Assembly (NCBI RefSeq): GCF_001761465.1
Contig: NZ_CP017479.1
Span: 3,100,001 to 3,164,000 of the forward strand
Length of the DNA stretch: 64,000 nucleotides
Direction of reading: 5' to 3'
Origin: Flavobacterium gilvum
GTDB taxonomy: Bacteria > Bacteroidota > Bacteroidia > Flavobacteriales > Flavobacteriaceae
Of the stretch, positions 8,282 to 17,720 are shown piece after piece (positions within the stretch are counted from its first letter, which is position 1; every line of letters begins with the position of its first letter). The translations under genes were made by a program, and so were the position numbers. The notes beneath the pieces are model-generated. The model was not told where the DNA came from, did not search any database, and saw only the letters and a list, made by a program, of their open reading frames with translations.

Positions 8282-10477
8282 TTAATTTAAAGGTGTAATG
8301 ACCAATTCTTCACCTTCTACCGTCGGGATGGTTACTCTATCTCCTTTTTTAGTAACATCAGCTTTTTTATTACTTTTTATCAATAATTCTTGTCCTGGCC
8401 AAGGGTTTTGTAAAACACATTCACGACCTTTATCACTATGAATTTTGATATAAACAACTACTTTATTTTTCAACTCTGAAGAAACCAAAAAAGCGCCTTC
8501 ACTTCTAATGTTGGCAAAAAGTGCCTCTTTTTCCTTTGGCCAAACTGGGAAAACTCGCAACACATTTTGGTTAGACATACACAACATTTCATTAATTGTA
8601 TTAGGAACCGTGCTGCAGTTTTCTATTCCATGTGGATTATTCAATTGGAAACCGTTGCTATAAGTATGCAAACTGTATTCGCGCAAGTTTTTCAAAATAG
8701 TTTCGGAATCGTAACCTATGCGGACAGCCGCAGGAAAAAAGCTATTCGATCCGTTAAAATCTTTCCAACGATGCATTTCGTCAATAGTATTATGAGCAAT
8801 TTCTAAGAGTTTTGGATCACTATCCAACCCTATTTGACCTGCCGGATAAATTTGCTGAATACCAAGCGTATTATCATTCCACCAATCCGTTCCTTTCTCA
8901 CTATATCTAAATACGGTTTTACCGTTACGAACTTGTGTAGTGTATTTTGAAATATGATCTGCTTTGTCCTTCCAATCGCTTCGCAAATCTCCATCAACTC
9001 CAAGCAAGACACTCATATCAATCGCAGTTTTCAACACCATTGGCACCAATCCCAAAGAAAGAATAGGATTTACTGTACCATAAGTTCCTTCATGTATGGC
9101 ATCGTTTTCGATAATATAACGATTCCCGTCTTTCTTTAAATAATGCTGCCAAAAAATGGCCGTTGCCTTTACAAATGGATACACTCTTTTGGCATATTCT
9201 TTATCATAAGTTCTATAAAACATAGCCGCCAAATTTGTTGCACAATAAGCCGTATTGCTTTTTTGTCCAAGAAACAGCGCATCATCAGGTTTGGTTCGAA
9301 CGGTTTCTATTCCGAGAGGTCCAATACCAACAGGATATAGTATTCCGTTGGGTATCGAAGTAAGCTTTTCGGAATATACTTTTCCCCTTGGGATAAAATC
9401 AAGCAAAGGAGCTTCATAAGGCTTTGCCTGCAAAAGATGATTCGAGGAATACAACGCATAAAACGGCGCACTGTAATTGTAATTAAGGTGATAGTCTCCA
9501 TTCCACGCTGGTATATCTTTGGTCACCCAACCAAAAATTCCCGGTGGAAATTTCGGGTCTCGACTGCAGGAAGCGATATTGTATTGCGATTTATAATACT
9601 GACTTTCGATAATCGAATCCCCAATTGTCACATAACTTTCATTCCAAAAATGATCCCACCATGCTTCGTGTTCCTGACGAATTTTTGAAATGACTTTTTC
9701 TGAAATCTTTTTCACTTCTTGTTGAACCGTTTTTAAACCATCGTTAGATTTAAAATTGCTTGAAAAAGCACATACCAAAGTTACTTTTTGTCCCGGCAAA
9801 ACAGTAAAAGTTCCGGTAGGATTTCCCAATATTTTAACAGCGGCAACAGCTATGGTTTTGATATCGACATCTTTTACAAAACCTCTTTGTATCCATTGCA
9901 AGCCATCACGGGAACCTTCAGCCAAAGTATCTGGAAATTGATGCGTTTTTGTTTTACAAACTTCCAACAATACCTTTCCCTCTATATTTGATTTCCCTTT
10001 ATTTATAATATCAATAATCATACAATCATTCTTTTCAGCAACAATTGACTGAATTTCAACAAATAAATCATCTTTACTTAATTGAGTAATTGTAGTTGCA
10101 TTGTATAGATTTTGTGTTACTTTATAAGCTGCACCTTCTAATTTTGGAATATTAATTTTGAGATTACCCAATACTGTCGGGAAAGCGTTATCGTAACCCG
10201 ATTTCAATCGCCAAAAATCATTTCTTGCCAAATAATAATTTTGCAATTCGGGTGTGCCTGCAATAGCCACAGTAGTAAAACCATTTCCAAGCAAAGGAGC
10301 GTCAACAGAAACATTACTTGGTATTCTTGAAGGTGGTTTTGTAAATACGTTTTGATATTTACCAACAATTTCTTTTGCCGATTTCGACTGGGCAAACAAG
10401 GCACTATTCATTAATGTAATCCCTGATAAAAAAACAAAACATAATCCTTTTTTTATACAAATGGCAAATCTTTTCAT
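8282..10477 (-). CDS. GH95-like (alpha/alpha)6-barrel glycoside hydrolase
   Basis: A 731-residue secreted protein with a signal peptide (to about residue 30, ALFAQ). It shows an N-terminal beta region (VSVDAPLLGNGFTTVAIAG) and a helical barrel with EAWWDHFWNESYVTIGD, PAWNGDYHLNYNYSAPFY near 345-360 and TNLAAMFYRTYD, the architecture of GH95 and related six-hairpin hydrolases. GH95 members are inverting alpha-L-fucosidases or galactosidases. The classical GH95 'NLQG.W' signature is replaced here by a diverged IFGWVTKD, so the exact family is uncertain. The gene is first in a two-gene minus-strand operon with GH20 and diverges from the AraC gene. A fucose-linked substrate is inferred from context. 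Confidence 0.6.
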   Translation of the reverse strand: MKRFAICIKKGLCFVFLSGITLMNSALFAQSKSAKEIVGKYQNVFTKPPSRIPSNVSVDAPLLGNGFTTVAIAGTPELQNYYLARNDFWRLKSGYDNAFPTVLGNLKINIPKLEGAAYKVTQNLYNATTITQLSKDDLFVEIQSIVAEKNDCMIIDIINKGKSNIEGKVLLEVCKTKTHQFPDTLAEGSRDGLQWIQRGFVKDVDIKTIAVAAVKILGNPTGTFTVLPGQKVTLVCAFSSNFKSNDGLKTVQQEVKKISEKVISKIRQEHEAWWDHFWNESYVTIGDSIIESQYYKSQYNIASCSRDPKFPPGIFGWVTKDIPAWNGDYHLNYNYSAPFYALYSSNHLLQAKPYEAPLLDFIPRGKVYSEKLTSIPNGILYPVGIGPLGIETVRTKPDDALFLGQKSNTAYCATNLAAMFYRTYDKEYAKRVYPFVKATAIFWQHYLKKDGNRYIIENDAIHEGTYGTVNPILSLGLVPMVLKTAIDMSVLLGVDGDLRSDWKDKADHISKYTTQVRNGKTVFRYSEKGTDWWNDNTLGIQQIYPAGQIGLDSDPKLLEIAHNTIDEMHRWKDFNGSNSFFPAAVRIGYDSETILKNLREYSLHTYSNGFQLNNPHGIENCSTVPNTINEMLCMSNQNVLRVFPVWPKEKEALFANIRSEGAFLVSSELKNKVVVYIKIHSDKGRECVLQNPWPGQELLIKSNKKADVTKKGDRVTIPTVEGEELVITPLN

Positions 10478-10699
10478 AAGTTATATCTAAATCGTTTTAT
10501 AATATCTTTTCTATTATTTACGGCAACAAATAAATTTTTCTAAAAAAGTTTATTTCTTTCGAAAGATAGAATGACAAAACAACATTTATTACCTTTATTT
10601 TATCAAAGATTAATCAGTAATTACCAATTGTATAAAAATTACATAATCTTTCTAAACATAAAGTAAAAACAAGCAGGAATTACTACATTAAAATCAAAA

Positions 10700-10712
10700 T
10701 TGTACAGTACAA
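10700..10712. promoter_or_regulatory. Perfect 13-bp palindrome, putative operator
   Basis: TTGTACAGTACAA is a perfect dyad around one central base. It lies about 20 bases upstream of the -7 element (TATATTTG, 10731-10738) of the AraC gene and inside the divergent intergenic region with the GH95-like gene. It could serve regulation of either direction. Which protein binds is unknown. Confidence 0.5.
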
Positions 10713-10730
10713 CTCGTTTTAATTATTAGT

Positions 10731-10738
10731 TATATTTG
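10731..10738 (+). promoter_or_regulatory. -7 promoter element for the AraC-type regulator gene
   Basis: TATATTTG fits the Bacteroidota -7 consensus TAnnTTTG and lies 13 bases before the start codon at 10752. No clear TTG -33 element is found at 17-19 bases, as expected if the promoter needs an activator. Confidence 0.6.
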
Positions 10739-10751
10739 TAAAAAAAAAATA

Positions 10752-11618
10752 ATGAAAATTGAAAAAACAAAAATCACATCTTACCTAAATAGCTATATTT
10801 CTGTTATTTCGCGTGAAGAGCCTTTTTTTCAATCCCCATTTCATTCGCATCCAGAACTAGAATTAGTTTATATAAAAGAAAGCTACGGAAAGAGAATTGT
10901 GGGAAATTCTGTAGAACCATTTGTATCGGGAGATATGGTATTTCTTGGTTCTGATATTCCCCACGTATGGTTGAACGATGAAATATATTATAAAGGCATT
11001 AATACATTAAAAGCCGAGGCGATAGTTGTTTATTTTAACAAAGATATTTTTGGCCCTATTTTTTATGAATTAAAAGAGACACAAAAAATAAGCAGTCTTT
11101 TTAATCAAGCCACGAGAGGTCTTTCCATTACAGGAAAAACCAACGAAATAATTGCAAAAAAATTAGAAAAGCTTGTTCATAAAAAAAACTTCGAAATCAT
11201 TATTGGCCTTTTCGAAATTTTATCAATTCTCTCAGAGAGTGACGATATTTCATTTGTAAATAATGAAGCCTATATTCCAGCCAATAACCAAACTAAAAAC
11301 GATCGTCTTTCGGATGTTTTCGAATATGTAAAAGTCAATTTCAAACAAGATATCTCACTTGATGAAATTGCTAAAATTGCAAATTTGACCCCAACATCAT
11401 TTTGTCGAATGTTCAAAGCAAAAACCCAAAAACATTTTGTTGAATATCTCAACGAAATAAGGGTTTCTAACGCCTGTAAATTCCTTATTGAAACTGACAT
11501 GGGAATGTCTGAAATAGCTTATGAATGTGGTTATAAAACAGCATCGAATTTCAATAAACTTTTCAAAAAACTAACGGGAACCACACCAAAAGAATACCGA
11601 AAAAAAACCGAAAATTAA
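10752..11618 (+). CDS. AraC family transcriptional regulator
   Basis: A 288-residue regulator. The N-terminal half has a cupin-like sensing domain (FHSHPELELVYIKES near residue 28, FVSGDMVFLGSDIPHVW near 57). The C-terminal ~100 residues are an AraC-type double helix-turn-helix (DISLDEIAKIANLTPTSFCRMFKAKTQ at about 200 and MSEIAYECGYKTASNFNKLFKKLTGTTPKEYRK at the end). It lies between the divergent GH95/GH20 operon and the fucP-SDR pair. The simplest reading is a sugar-responsive activator of these genes, probably sensing fucose or a breakdown product. The ligand is inference. Confidence 0.9.
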   Translation: MKIEKTKITSYLNSYISVISREEPFFQSPFHSHPELELVYIKESYGKRIVGNSVEPFVSGDMVFLGSDIPHVWLNDEIYYKGINTLKAEAIVVYFNKDIFGPIFYELKETQKISSLFNQATRGLSITGKTNEIIAKKLEKLVHKKNFEIIIGLFEILSILSESDDISFVNNEAYIPANNQTKNDRLSDVFEYVKVNFKQDISLDEIAKIANLTPTSFCRMFKAKTQKHFVEYLNEIRVSNACKFLIETDMGMSEIAYECGYKTASNFNKLFKKLTGTTPKEYRKKTEN

Positions 11619-11813
11619 TTTTCGACATTTAATTGATAGATTCTTTTGGCAGCTAAATAACTGTTAAAAAAAATAACGATTATTCACTAATTTTTGGTTT
11701 GCCCTTTGAAAGGATAATTAACGACTAAACTAGGATAATTTTTGATTAGCATACCTGCCTGAGGTATTATATCTTTCGAAATCTAAAATAATATTAATTT
11801 TAACAATTTTTGC

Positions 11814-13130
11814 ATGGCAATAGCACCACAATCAGTTAAGCAGAACAGCAATGGATCAAACGATAATAAAAAATGGTTATTCCCTTTTATATTAGTAACC
11901 AGTTTGTTTTTTTTCTGGGGATTTGTACACAATCTAGATCCAATACTTATTCCGCATTTAAGAAAAGCATTTAATCTTAGCGATCTACAATCTTCTTTAA
12001 TTGATTCTTCGGTCTTTATTGCCTATTTTGTTATGGCACTTCCGGCGGGTTACATCATGAGAAAATACGGATACAAGTCGGGAATTATTTTAGGATTATT
12101 ACTTTTTGGAATAGGTTGTCTACTTTTTGTTCCGGCAGCTAATTCATTACAATATATTTTCTTCCTGGGAGCTTTGTTTGTAATTGCTTGCGGACTTACC
12201 TTTTTGGAAACAGCCGCCAATCCTTACGTTACAATATTAGGACCTTCAGAAACAGCAACCAAAAGATTAAACTTTTCACAATCCTTCAACGGATTGGCTG
12301 CTTATGTTGCTCCTGCTTATATCGGTCCAATGATTTTATCAGGGAAAAGCATAAGTAAAGAACAATTGGACGCCATGAATCCTACAGAAATGCATGCCCA
12401 TATTCTGGAAGAAGCTGCCAGTGTAAAAATGCCTTATTTGATTTTGGGGCTAATAATTTTGGCTGTTGCAGTGATATTTTATTTCACTAATATGCCTGAT
12501 GTAAAAGACGAAGATCATGAAGATGCAGAAGGAAATGCTGGTGGAAGTTTTGCTGGTGCTTTAAAATCTATGCGATTAAGATGGGGAATTTTGGCACAAT
12601 TCTTTTATGTGGGAGCACAAGTTTGTGTGGCTAGTTTTTTTATAAAAATGGCTACTACTTCAGCTGGTCTTGATGAAGATACTGCTGCCAAATTCTTAGG
12701 TGCTTTTGGTTTGACATTCATGTTGGGAAGATTTGCAGGAACCTTCTTCATGCAATACATTCAACCACGAAAATTATTGATTATATACGCAATAATCAGC
12801 ATTTTATTATCAATTTTAGCAATCGTAGGAACGGGAATGGTTGTGGTTTACACGCTTATTGCAATAGCCTTTTTCATGAGTATTATGTTCCCTACAATTT
12901 TCTCGATGGGAATAGACGGACTTGGTCACAATACCAAAATTGGTTCATCATTAATTGTAATGTCAATTGTAGGAGGTGCATTGTTGCCACCGGTTTTAGG
13001 ATTAATTTCTGATGCCACTGGAAACATTCAAAATGGTTATGTTGTACCATTGGTTTGCTTTTCGGTTATACTGTTATTTGCTTTCAATGGGCATAAAACC
13101 AATCAAGCAGAAATCCCTTTAAATATTTAA
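11814..13130 (+). CDS. fucP: L-fucose:H+ symporter (FucP-type MFS transporter)
   Basis: A 438-residue inner-membrane transporter of the FHS family of MFS, with twelve predicted hydrophobic segments. Characteristic features are FLVTSLFFFWGFVHNLDPILIPHLRKAF at the N-terminus (first helix and following loop), ETAANPYVTILGP near residue 140 and the FPTIFSMGIDGLG segment near 360. FucP homologues import L-fucose with protons; relatives import glucose, galactose or GlcNAc, so specificity is not certain from sequence alone. The fucosidases and SDR gene in the same locus favour fucose. The SDR gene starts 11 bases after the stop. Confidence 0.82.
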   Translation: MAIAPQSVKQNSNGSNDNKKWLFPFILVTSLFFFWGFVHNLDPILIPHLRKAFNLSDLQSSLIDSSVFIAYFVMALPAGYIMRKYGYKSGIILGLLLFGIGCLLFVPAANSLQYIFFLGALFVIACGLTFLETAANPYVTILGPSETATKRLNFSQSFNGLAAYVAPAYIGPMILSGKSISKEQLDAMNPTEMHAHILEEAASVKMPYLILGLIILAVAVIFYFTNMPDVKDEDHEDAEGNAGGSFAGALKSMRLRWGILAQFFYVGAQVCVASFFIKMATTSAGLDEDTAAKFLGAFGLTFMLGRFAGTFFMQYIQPRKLLIIYAIISILLSILAIVGTGMVVVYTLIAIAFFMSIMFPTIFSMGIDGLGHNTKIGSSLIVMSIVGGALLPPVLGLISDATGNIQNGYVVPLVCFSVILLFAFNGHKTNQAEIPLNI

Positions 13131-13141
13131 AAAATAAAATC

Positions 13142-13906
13142 ATGTTTTCATTAAAAAATAAAAAAGCTGTAATTACTGGAGGTGGTAGCGGAATAGGAAA
13201 AGCTATTTCTCTTTTATTCGCCAAGCAAGGAGCCGAAGTACATATTGTTGAACTAACGCAGGAAAGCGCACAATCTGCTGTGGATGAAATAAATGCTTTG
13301 GGCGGAAAAGTAGTGTCGCACGCCTGCAATGTATCCAATCAGCAAGAAGTAACCGCTACATTCGAGAAGATTGGTGCCTTTAATATTTTGGTTAATAATG
13401 CCGGTATTGCACACGTGGGCAAAGTAGACACCACTCCCGAAGCTGATTTTGACCGTATTATGAGTGTAAATGTTAAAGGTGTTTACAATTGTCTGTTTGC
13501 TGCAGTGCCACAACTTAGAAATGCTGGTAGTGGAGTTATCCTAAACATGGCTTCGATAGCTTCATGGGTAGGAATTCCAGACCGTTTTGCTTATTCTACT
13601 GCGAAAGGTGCCGTAATGTCTATGACATTGTCTGTAGCCAAGGACTATATAAACGAAAACATTCGTTGCAATTCTATTTCTCCAGCAAGGGTACACACTC
13701 CTTTCGTAGACGGTTTTATTTCAAAAAACTATCCTGACAATCAAGCAGAAATGTTTGAAAAACTTTCAAAATCTCAACCTATCGGACGTATGGCTAAACC
13801 TGAAGAAGTAGCAGCTTTGGCATTATTCCTGTGCAGTGATGAAGCCGGATTTATTACCGGTTGTGATTATCCAATTGATGGTGGATTTATAAAATTAAAC
13901 AACTAG
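13142..13906 (+). CDS. SDR family dehydrogenase, probable L-fucose pathway enzyme
   Basis: A 254-residue classical short-chain dehydrogenase. TGGGSGIGKA near residue 11 is the NAD(P)-binding motif, LVNNAGIAH follows near 84, Ser in MASIAS near 142, and YSTAKGAV provides the YxxxK catalytic pair near 155. The C-terminal CDYPIDGG is typical. It is 11 bases downstream of fucP and ends at a terminator. In bacteria with the non-phosphorylating L-fucose route, SDR enzymes act as L-fucose dehydrogenase or 2-keto-3-deoxy-L-fuconate dehydrogenase. Which step this one performs cannot be decided. The remaining enzymes of that route are not in the window. Confidence 0.75.
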   Translation: MFSLKNKKAVITGGGSGIGKAISLLFAKQGAEVHIVELTQESAQSAVDEINALGGKVVSHACNVSNQQEVTATFEKIGAFNILVNNAGIAHVGKVDTTPEADFDRIMSVNVKGVYNCLFAAVPQLRNAGSGVILNMASIASWVGIPDRFAYSTAKGAVMSMTLSVAKDYINENIRCNSISPARVHTPFVDGFISKNYPDNQAEMFEKLSKSQPIGRMAKPEEVAALALFLCSDEAGFITGCDYPIDGGFIKLNN

Positions 13907-13962
13907 AAAATATTTTTAATTGGAGTTCAAACAATAAAAATACCATTTACGAGTTAGATATT

Positions 13963-14002
13963 AAACTCAAACAGTCTTTTGGGATTGTTTGAGTTTTTTT
14001 TT
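13963..14002 (+). terminator. Rho-independent terminator after fucP-SDR
   Basis: AACTCAAACAGTC pairs with GATTGTTTGAGTT and is followed by a run of nine T, about 60 bases after the SDR stop. Confidence 0.9.
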
Positions 14003-14073
14003 ATGATTTCCCCTTATCTATTTAATTTCTCATAAGATATAAAAATACACTACCTACTTCTTATTTAATTAAT

Positions 14074-14081
14074 TATATTTG
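14074..14081 (+). promoter_or_regulatory. -7 promoter element for the DUF3943 gene
   Basis: TATATTTG matches TAnnTTTG. It lies about 115 bases upstream of the start codon, implying a long leader. Confidence 0.45.
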
Positions 14082-14195
14082 CGCCGTTTAAAAATGAGAC
14101 TTATCCCCGAAAAAAAATAACCGTTTAAAACAAAATACTATTCATATTTTAAGTCCTATCTATCCGAAAATCTTCTAACTGTATTAAATCTAAAA

Positions 14196-15047
14196 ATGAA
14201 CCCTCTCAAAACTATTTTATACACCATTTTAATTTCATTGTCCTGCAGCAGCGTTTTTGCACAATATACAGAGCCGACAATAAATTATCAAAGTTTACAT
14301 CAACCCTCTTTTTCAGAAAACACACTTGCCTATTCTGATACTCCAGAAAGCAGCAATCCTTATAACTTGCTTTCGTTAACAGATAGCACAACGGTACAGC
14401 AAAACACAATAACCTATCCTCCAAGCAAAAGAGATTTCAGAAGATTAGGCTACGATTCAGCAATGTATTTGGGAGCTGCTGTTATTTCATTTGGAATACT
14501 TTATGCCATGCCCGAAAGCGTAACCAATTGGGACAAAGAAGCAATGAAAGAAAACGGAATTGCATATAAATGGAAACAGAATGTAAAAGCGGGACCCGTT
14601 TGGGATAATGATGATTGGGTTTTAAACTGGATTACACATCCATATTCTGGAGGAGTTTATTATATGACAGCCCGTAGTAGTGGTTTTACTTGGTACGAAT
14701 CTTTTTTATATTCAGCATTAATGTCAACTTGTTTTTGGGAATACGGAATCGAAGCTTTTGCCGAAATTCCATCCAAACAAGATCTTATTATAACTCCTGT
14801 TCTTGGATCTGTTGTGGGCGAAGGATTTTTTTATGCTAAAAAAAGCATTCTAAAACACGACAAGAGAGTATTAAAATCTCGATTCCTGGGATACACCTCA
14901 TTATTTTTAATGGATCCTTTTAATACGCTGTTGGATAGTTTTGGGTACAAAGACAGAACTCAAACACAATTAGGACTGGCTCCTGTGGGCTTTGACAAAG
15001 TGGCTAACAAGGCTATTTGGGGAGTCAACCTTAATATTCAGTTTTAA
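14196..15047 (+). CDS. DUF3943 domain protein, probable outer membrane
   Basis: A 283-residue exported protein with a signal peptide ending near VFAQ (residue 23). After a low-complexity linker of about 70 residues comes the DUF3943 core: DFRRLGYDSAMYLGAAVISFG, NWDKE, VWDNDDWVLNWITHPYSGGVYYMTARSSG and FWEYGIEAFAEIPSKQDLIITP. The motif-rich core is shared by Bacteroidota and Proteobacteria proteins of unknown function predicted in the outer membrane. It is a monocistronic gene between terminators. No substrate or partner can be inferred. Confidence 0.85.
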   Translation: MNPLKTILYTILISLSCSSVFAQYTEPTINYQSLHQPSFSENTLAYSDTPESSNPYNLLSLTDSTTVQQNTITYPPSKRDFRRLGYDSAMYLGAAVISFGILYAMPESVTNWDKEAMKENGIAYKWKQNVKAGPVWDNDDWVLNWITHPYSGGVYYMTARSSGFTWYESFLYSALMSTCFWEYGIEAFAEIPSKQDLIITPVLGSVVGEGFFYAKKSILKHDKRVLKSRFLGYTSLFLMDPFNTLLDSFGYKDRTQTQLGLAPVGFDKVANKAIWGVNLNIQF

Positions 15048-15747
15048 GAAATAAGATTTTCAACACACTGACAATCATTTTATTACACAATTACTTTCAA
15101 TAAAAATTTTAATCTGATAAAAGCGTTAAAATTTGAAAAAAAAAAGTAATTTTAACATTCATGAGAAAAAATAATTATTAATTTTATCTCATGCTAATCG
15201 TTAATCTATAGTAAAAATCAACGTTAGTTATTAATTCAGATTAGCATAGAGTTGTTCACTGATTTACAAACTTAAAAAATGATTTTTTTGAGTGAATTTG
15301 AAATTATTGTCGTTTCTGTTTTCATGGTTTTAAATTGTATAATTTTTTCAAAAACCATATCGAAACAGAAGCAAATAAATGAAACATTTGCCAAGATATT
15401 AATTAATAAATTGTAGCACCTAAAGGTTAAGTAAAAGATTTACAATCCGAATAACTTCAATAGATAACAAGACGAATTGTTATAGAAGAGTAAGGAAAAT
15501 AAACTTTAAATGTATAGTCAACCAGTGGTTTTATTGCGAAATTTAGATTTTGGTATTAGAAGTAAAGGTTTTGATTTATAGACAATCCATTGAAGGAAGT
15601 AAGTTTTACGCTTGAAAATTAACAGTATAATAAAGAGCTTAAATATACTTTTGAAAATGCTAGACAAAATTTTATTTTTGTTTATATCTATAGGGTACAA
15701 ACAAAAATAAAAGAAAAAGGCTAATCAAAATGACTAGCCTTTTTTTT
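15048..15747. other. 700-bp gene-free region with two inverted repeats
   Basis: No convincing coding region is present. Two structures stand out: a 9-bp inverted repeat (ATGCTAATC at 15191-15199, GATTAGCAT at 15239-15247), and a longer hairpin with TTCTGTTT/AAACAGAA and ATGGTTTT/AAAACCAT arms at 15314-15331 and 15351-15370. Neither is followed by a T tract, so they are not simple terminators. The rest is AT-rich filler with many stops. Confidence 0.5.
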
Positions 15748-15748
15748 T
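15714..15748 (-). terminator. Terminator of the cvfB-like gene
   Basis: A GGCTAGTCA / TGATTAGCC hairpin (read on the minus strand) is followed by a T-rich run. It immediately follows the minus-strand stop at 15748. Confidence 0.75.
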
Positions 15749-16602
15749 TATTCCTTAACCAAATAAATTCCGTCTTCCTTAATCTCAATCAATTTTTCCT
15801 TATACAAAGCTCCGATGGCTTTCTTGAAGGTTTTCTTGCTCATTTTCAAAACCGTTTTAATGTCTTCGGGATGTGAATTATCATTTAGGCGCAAAAACCC
15901 TCTGCTGGCTCTTAATTCGTCCAAAATTTTCTCAGCATTTGGTTCAATACTTTGATATCCCTGAACCTGCAACGCAACATCAATCTTATTATCAGGCCTA
16001 ATGTTTTTGATATACCCTCTCAAACGGTCACCTGTACGAATCGAATCATCATAAACTTCATCTTTATACAGCAATCCTTTATGTTGTTCATTAATGATTA
16101 CATTAATACCCAATTCAGTAATATGGGAAACTATAAGATCAACTTCTTCTCCATTTTCTATGGTAAGATGGTCATTTTTCAAAAATTGATTCAATTTACT
16201 GGAGGCAACCAATCTATTGGTTTTATTATCCATATAAAGATAAACCAAATAACGTTTGCCTTTTTCCATTGGGCGCGCCTGCTCTTTGAACGGAACCAAA
16301 ATATCCTTCTCCATGCCCCAGTCCATGAAAGCGCCAATTTGATTAATATAATTCACTCGCAACAGAGCGAATTCATTCAATAAAATATATGGTTCCAAAG
16401 TTGTTGCTATCGGGCGTTCTTCGTGATCCAGATACACAAAAACCACCAACTCCTCTCCTATTTCAAATTCATTTGGTACATATTTATTTGGCAACAATAT
16501 ATCGTGTTTTCCTTCTGGGTCATTTTCTGGGTCTCCCAAAAACAAACCCACTTTGGTATCACGCAATATAGTCAGCGTATTGTATTTTCCTATTTCAATC
16601 AT
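15748..16602 (-). CDS. CvfB-type S1 RNA-binding protein
   Basis: A 284-residue cytoplasmic protein of the CvfB family, near the family's usual length. The N-terminal MIEIGKYNTLTILRDTKVGLFL and ILLPNKYVP segments form the first S1-like domain. Further S1 repeats carry YINQIGAFMDWGMEKDILVPFKEQ near residue 85-110 and ELGINVIINEQHKGLLYKDEVYDD near 165-190, and the C-terminal 60 residues form a winged helix (NDNSHPEDIKTVLKMSKKTFKKAIGALYKEKLI). CvfB in Staphylococcus affects virulence gene expression through RNA binding; the role in flavobacteria is unknown. A -7 box precedes it and a terminator follows, so it is monocistronic. Confidence 0.9.
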   Translation of the reverse strand: MIEIGKYNTLTILRDTKVGLFLGDPENDPEGKHDILLPNKYVPNEFEIGEELVVFVYLDHEERPIATTLEPYILLNEFALLRVNYINQIGAFMDWGMEKDILVPFKEQARPMEKGKRYLVYLYMDNKTNRLVASSKLNQFLKNDHLTIENGEEVDLIVSHITELGINVIINEQHKGLLYKDEVYDDSIRTGDRLRGYIKNIRPDNKIDVALQVQGYQSIEPNAEKILDELRASRGFLRLNDNSHPEDIKTVLKMSKKTFKKAIGALYKEKLIEIKEDGIYLVKE

Positions 16603-16646
16603 TTTAATTCAGATTCTAAGTTGAAATTCCAACTAAGTTTAAGGCG

Positions 16647-16654
16647 CAAAGGTA
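16647..16654 (-). promoter_or_regulatory. -7 promoter element for the cvfB-like gene
   Basis: On the minus strand TACCTTTG fits TAnnTTTG and lies 45 bases before the start codon at 16602. Confidence 0.6.
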
Positions 16655-16691
16655 CAAACTTTGAAAATGGGATTTATAAAACATTTCCAAT

Positions 16692-16720
16692 AAAAAAAGC
16701 GCCTGAAAAAGGCGCTTCCA
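16692..16720 (-). terminator. Terminator of the DUF2853 gene
   Basis: AAGCGCC TTTTTC AGGCGCTT followed by T residues on the minus strand, about 20 bases after the stop at 16739. Confidence 0.85.
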
Positions 16721-16738
16721 AAATGACTTAAAATTAAC

Positions 16739-17080
16739 TTAACCGAAAACACTTTCCCTTCCAAAATGTAGCGCCAGTAAATAATAAACCACCGCTCTGT
16801 ACTTGTTTTTATTTGATTGTCCGTATTTTTCCAAAACAGCTTCGATTCCTTTTAACAGCTCTGGTCCGTCTTTTAAACCTAATTTTTTTATCAAAAAATT
16901 ATTTTTCACCGTTGCTATTTCAGACTGCTGAGTTCCTGCTATGATCGAAGAATCCGGATTATATATTGATGGCCCGCATCCAATGGTCACTTTTGTCAAT
17001 AAATCCATATCAGCAGTAATACCGCATTTTTCTTTCAAATCGGCTGCGTATTTCACTATTAATACATCTTTTGCACTCAT
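16739..17080 (-). CDS. DUF2853 family protein
   Basis: A 113-residue cytoplasmic protein. The full length matches the DUF2853 family: MSAKDVLIVKYAADLKEKCGI at the start, LLTKVTIGCGPSIYNPDSSIIAGTQQSEIATVKNNFLIKKLGL in the middle and KNKYRAVVYYLLALHFGRESVF at the end. The family is helical and of unknown function. It is a single gene with its own terminator. Confidence 0.88.
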   Translation of the reverse strand: MSAKDVLIVKYAADLKEKCGITADMDLLTKVTIGCGPSIYNPDSSIIAGTQQSEIATVKNNFLIKKLGLKDGPELLKGIEAVLEKYGQSNKNKYRAVVYYLLALHFGRESVFG

Positions 17081-17720
17081 AAAAATATATTTTAAGTTTA
17101 CATATTTAATTTCGTAACTACTTCAAATTTAGTAATTTATTATCAACATGTGCGATTTTTATACATTAATTTTTAATGATTTTTTTTTAATACAAATTGA
17201 CCTTTTTTTATTTATAAAAACTTGTAATAGCCTTTACCTCGAAGTCATATTAACATCATGCCATTAAGTTAAATTCTGTTTTCGTTACTAAGACTCCAAG
17301 TAAATGGTTCAAAATTTTGCTTCTTGGAGTCTAAAATAACATTGGAAAATCTTTTCTAGAAAAATTAAATTTTATAAGTTTCCAATAATAGTTTACACAA
17401 AAAAACATCTAAAAACTAAAAAATGCATTACGAATAATAATATAATCCATCATAATAATAAAATAGTCCATTTTTTTAGATAGTTGGATAAAGAATTTTT
17501 GCCCGAATGACATTGTTAAATCATTTGTCCCAAAAAACTTTTTTTTTAGATGAAATTTTATTTTATTGTTCTAAAATTTTACCAAAAAAATCAATTTGAC
17601 AAAAGCCCCATAAAACACTGAAAATCAACAATTATTAACTTTTAAAAAACACTCTTAATTTACCATTGATTAAAATGTATTAAATAATACAAGCATTATT
17701 AACCCCCTCAACCTACAAAA
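17081..17720. other. 640-bp gene-free region with one strong hairpin
   Basis: Very AT-rich and without a supportable ORF. The only clear structure is a perfect 10-bp stem (AGACTCCAAG at 17291-17300, CTTGGAGTCT at 17323-17332) with a 22-base loop. The segment is the intergenic space between divergent genes, so promoters for both must lie here, but no TAnnTTTG box with a good -33 element was found for the MFS gene. Confidence 0.4.
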
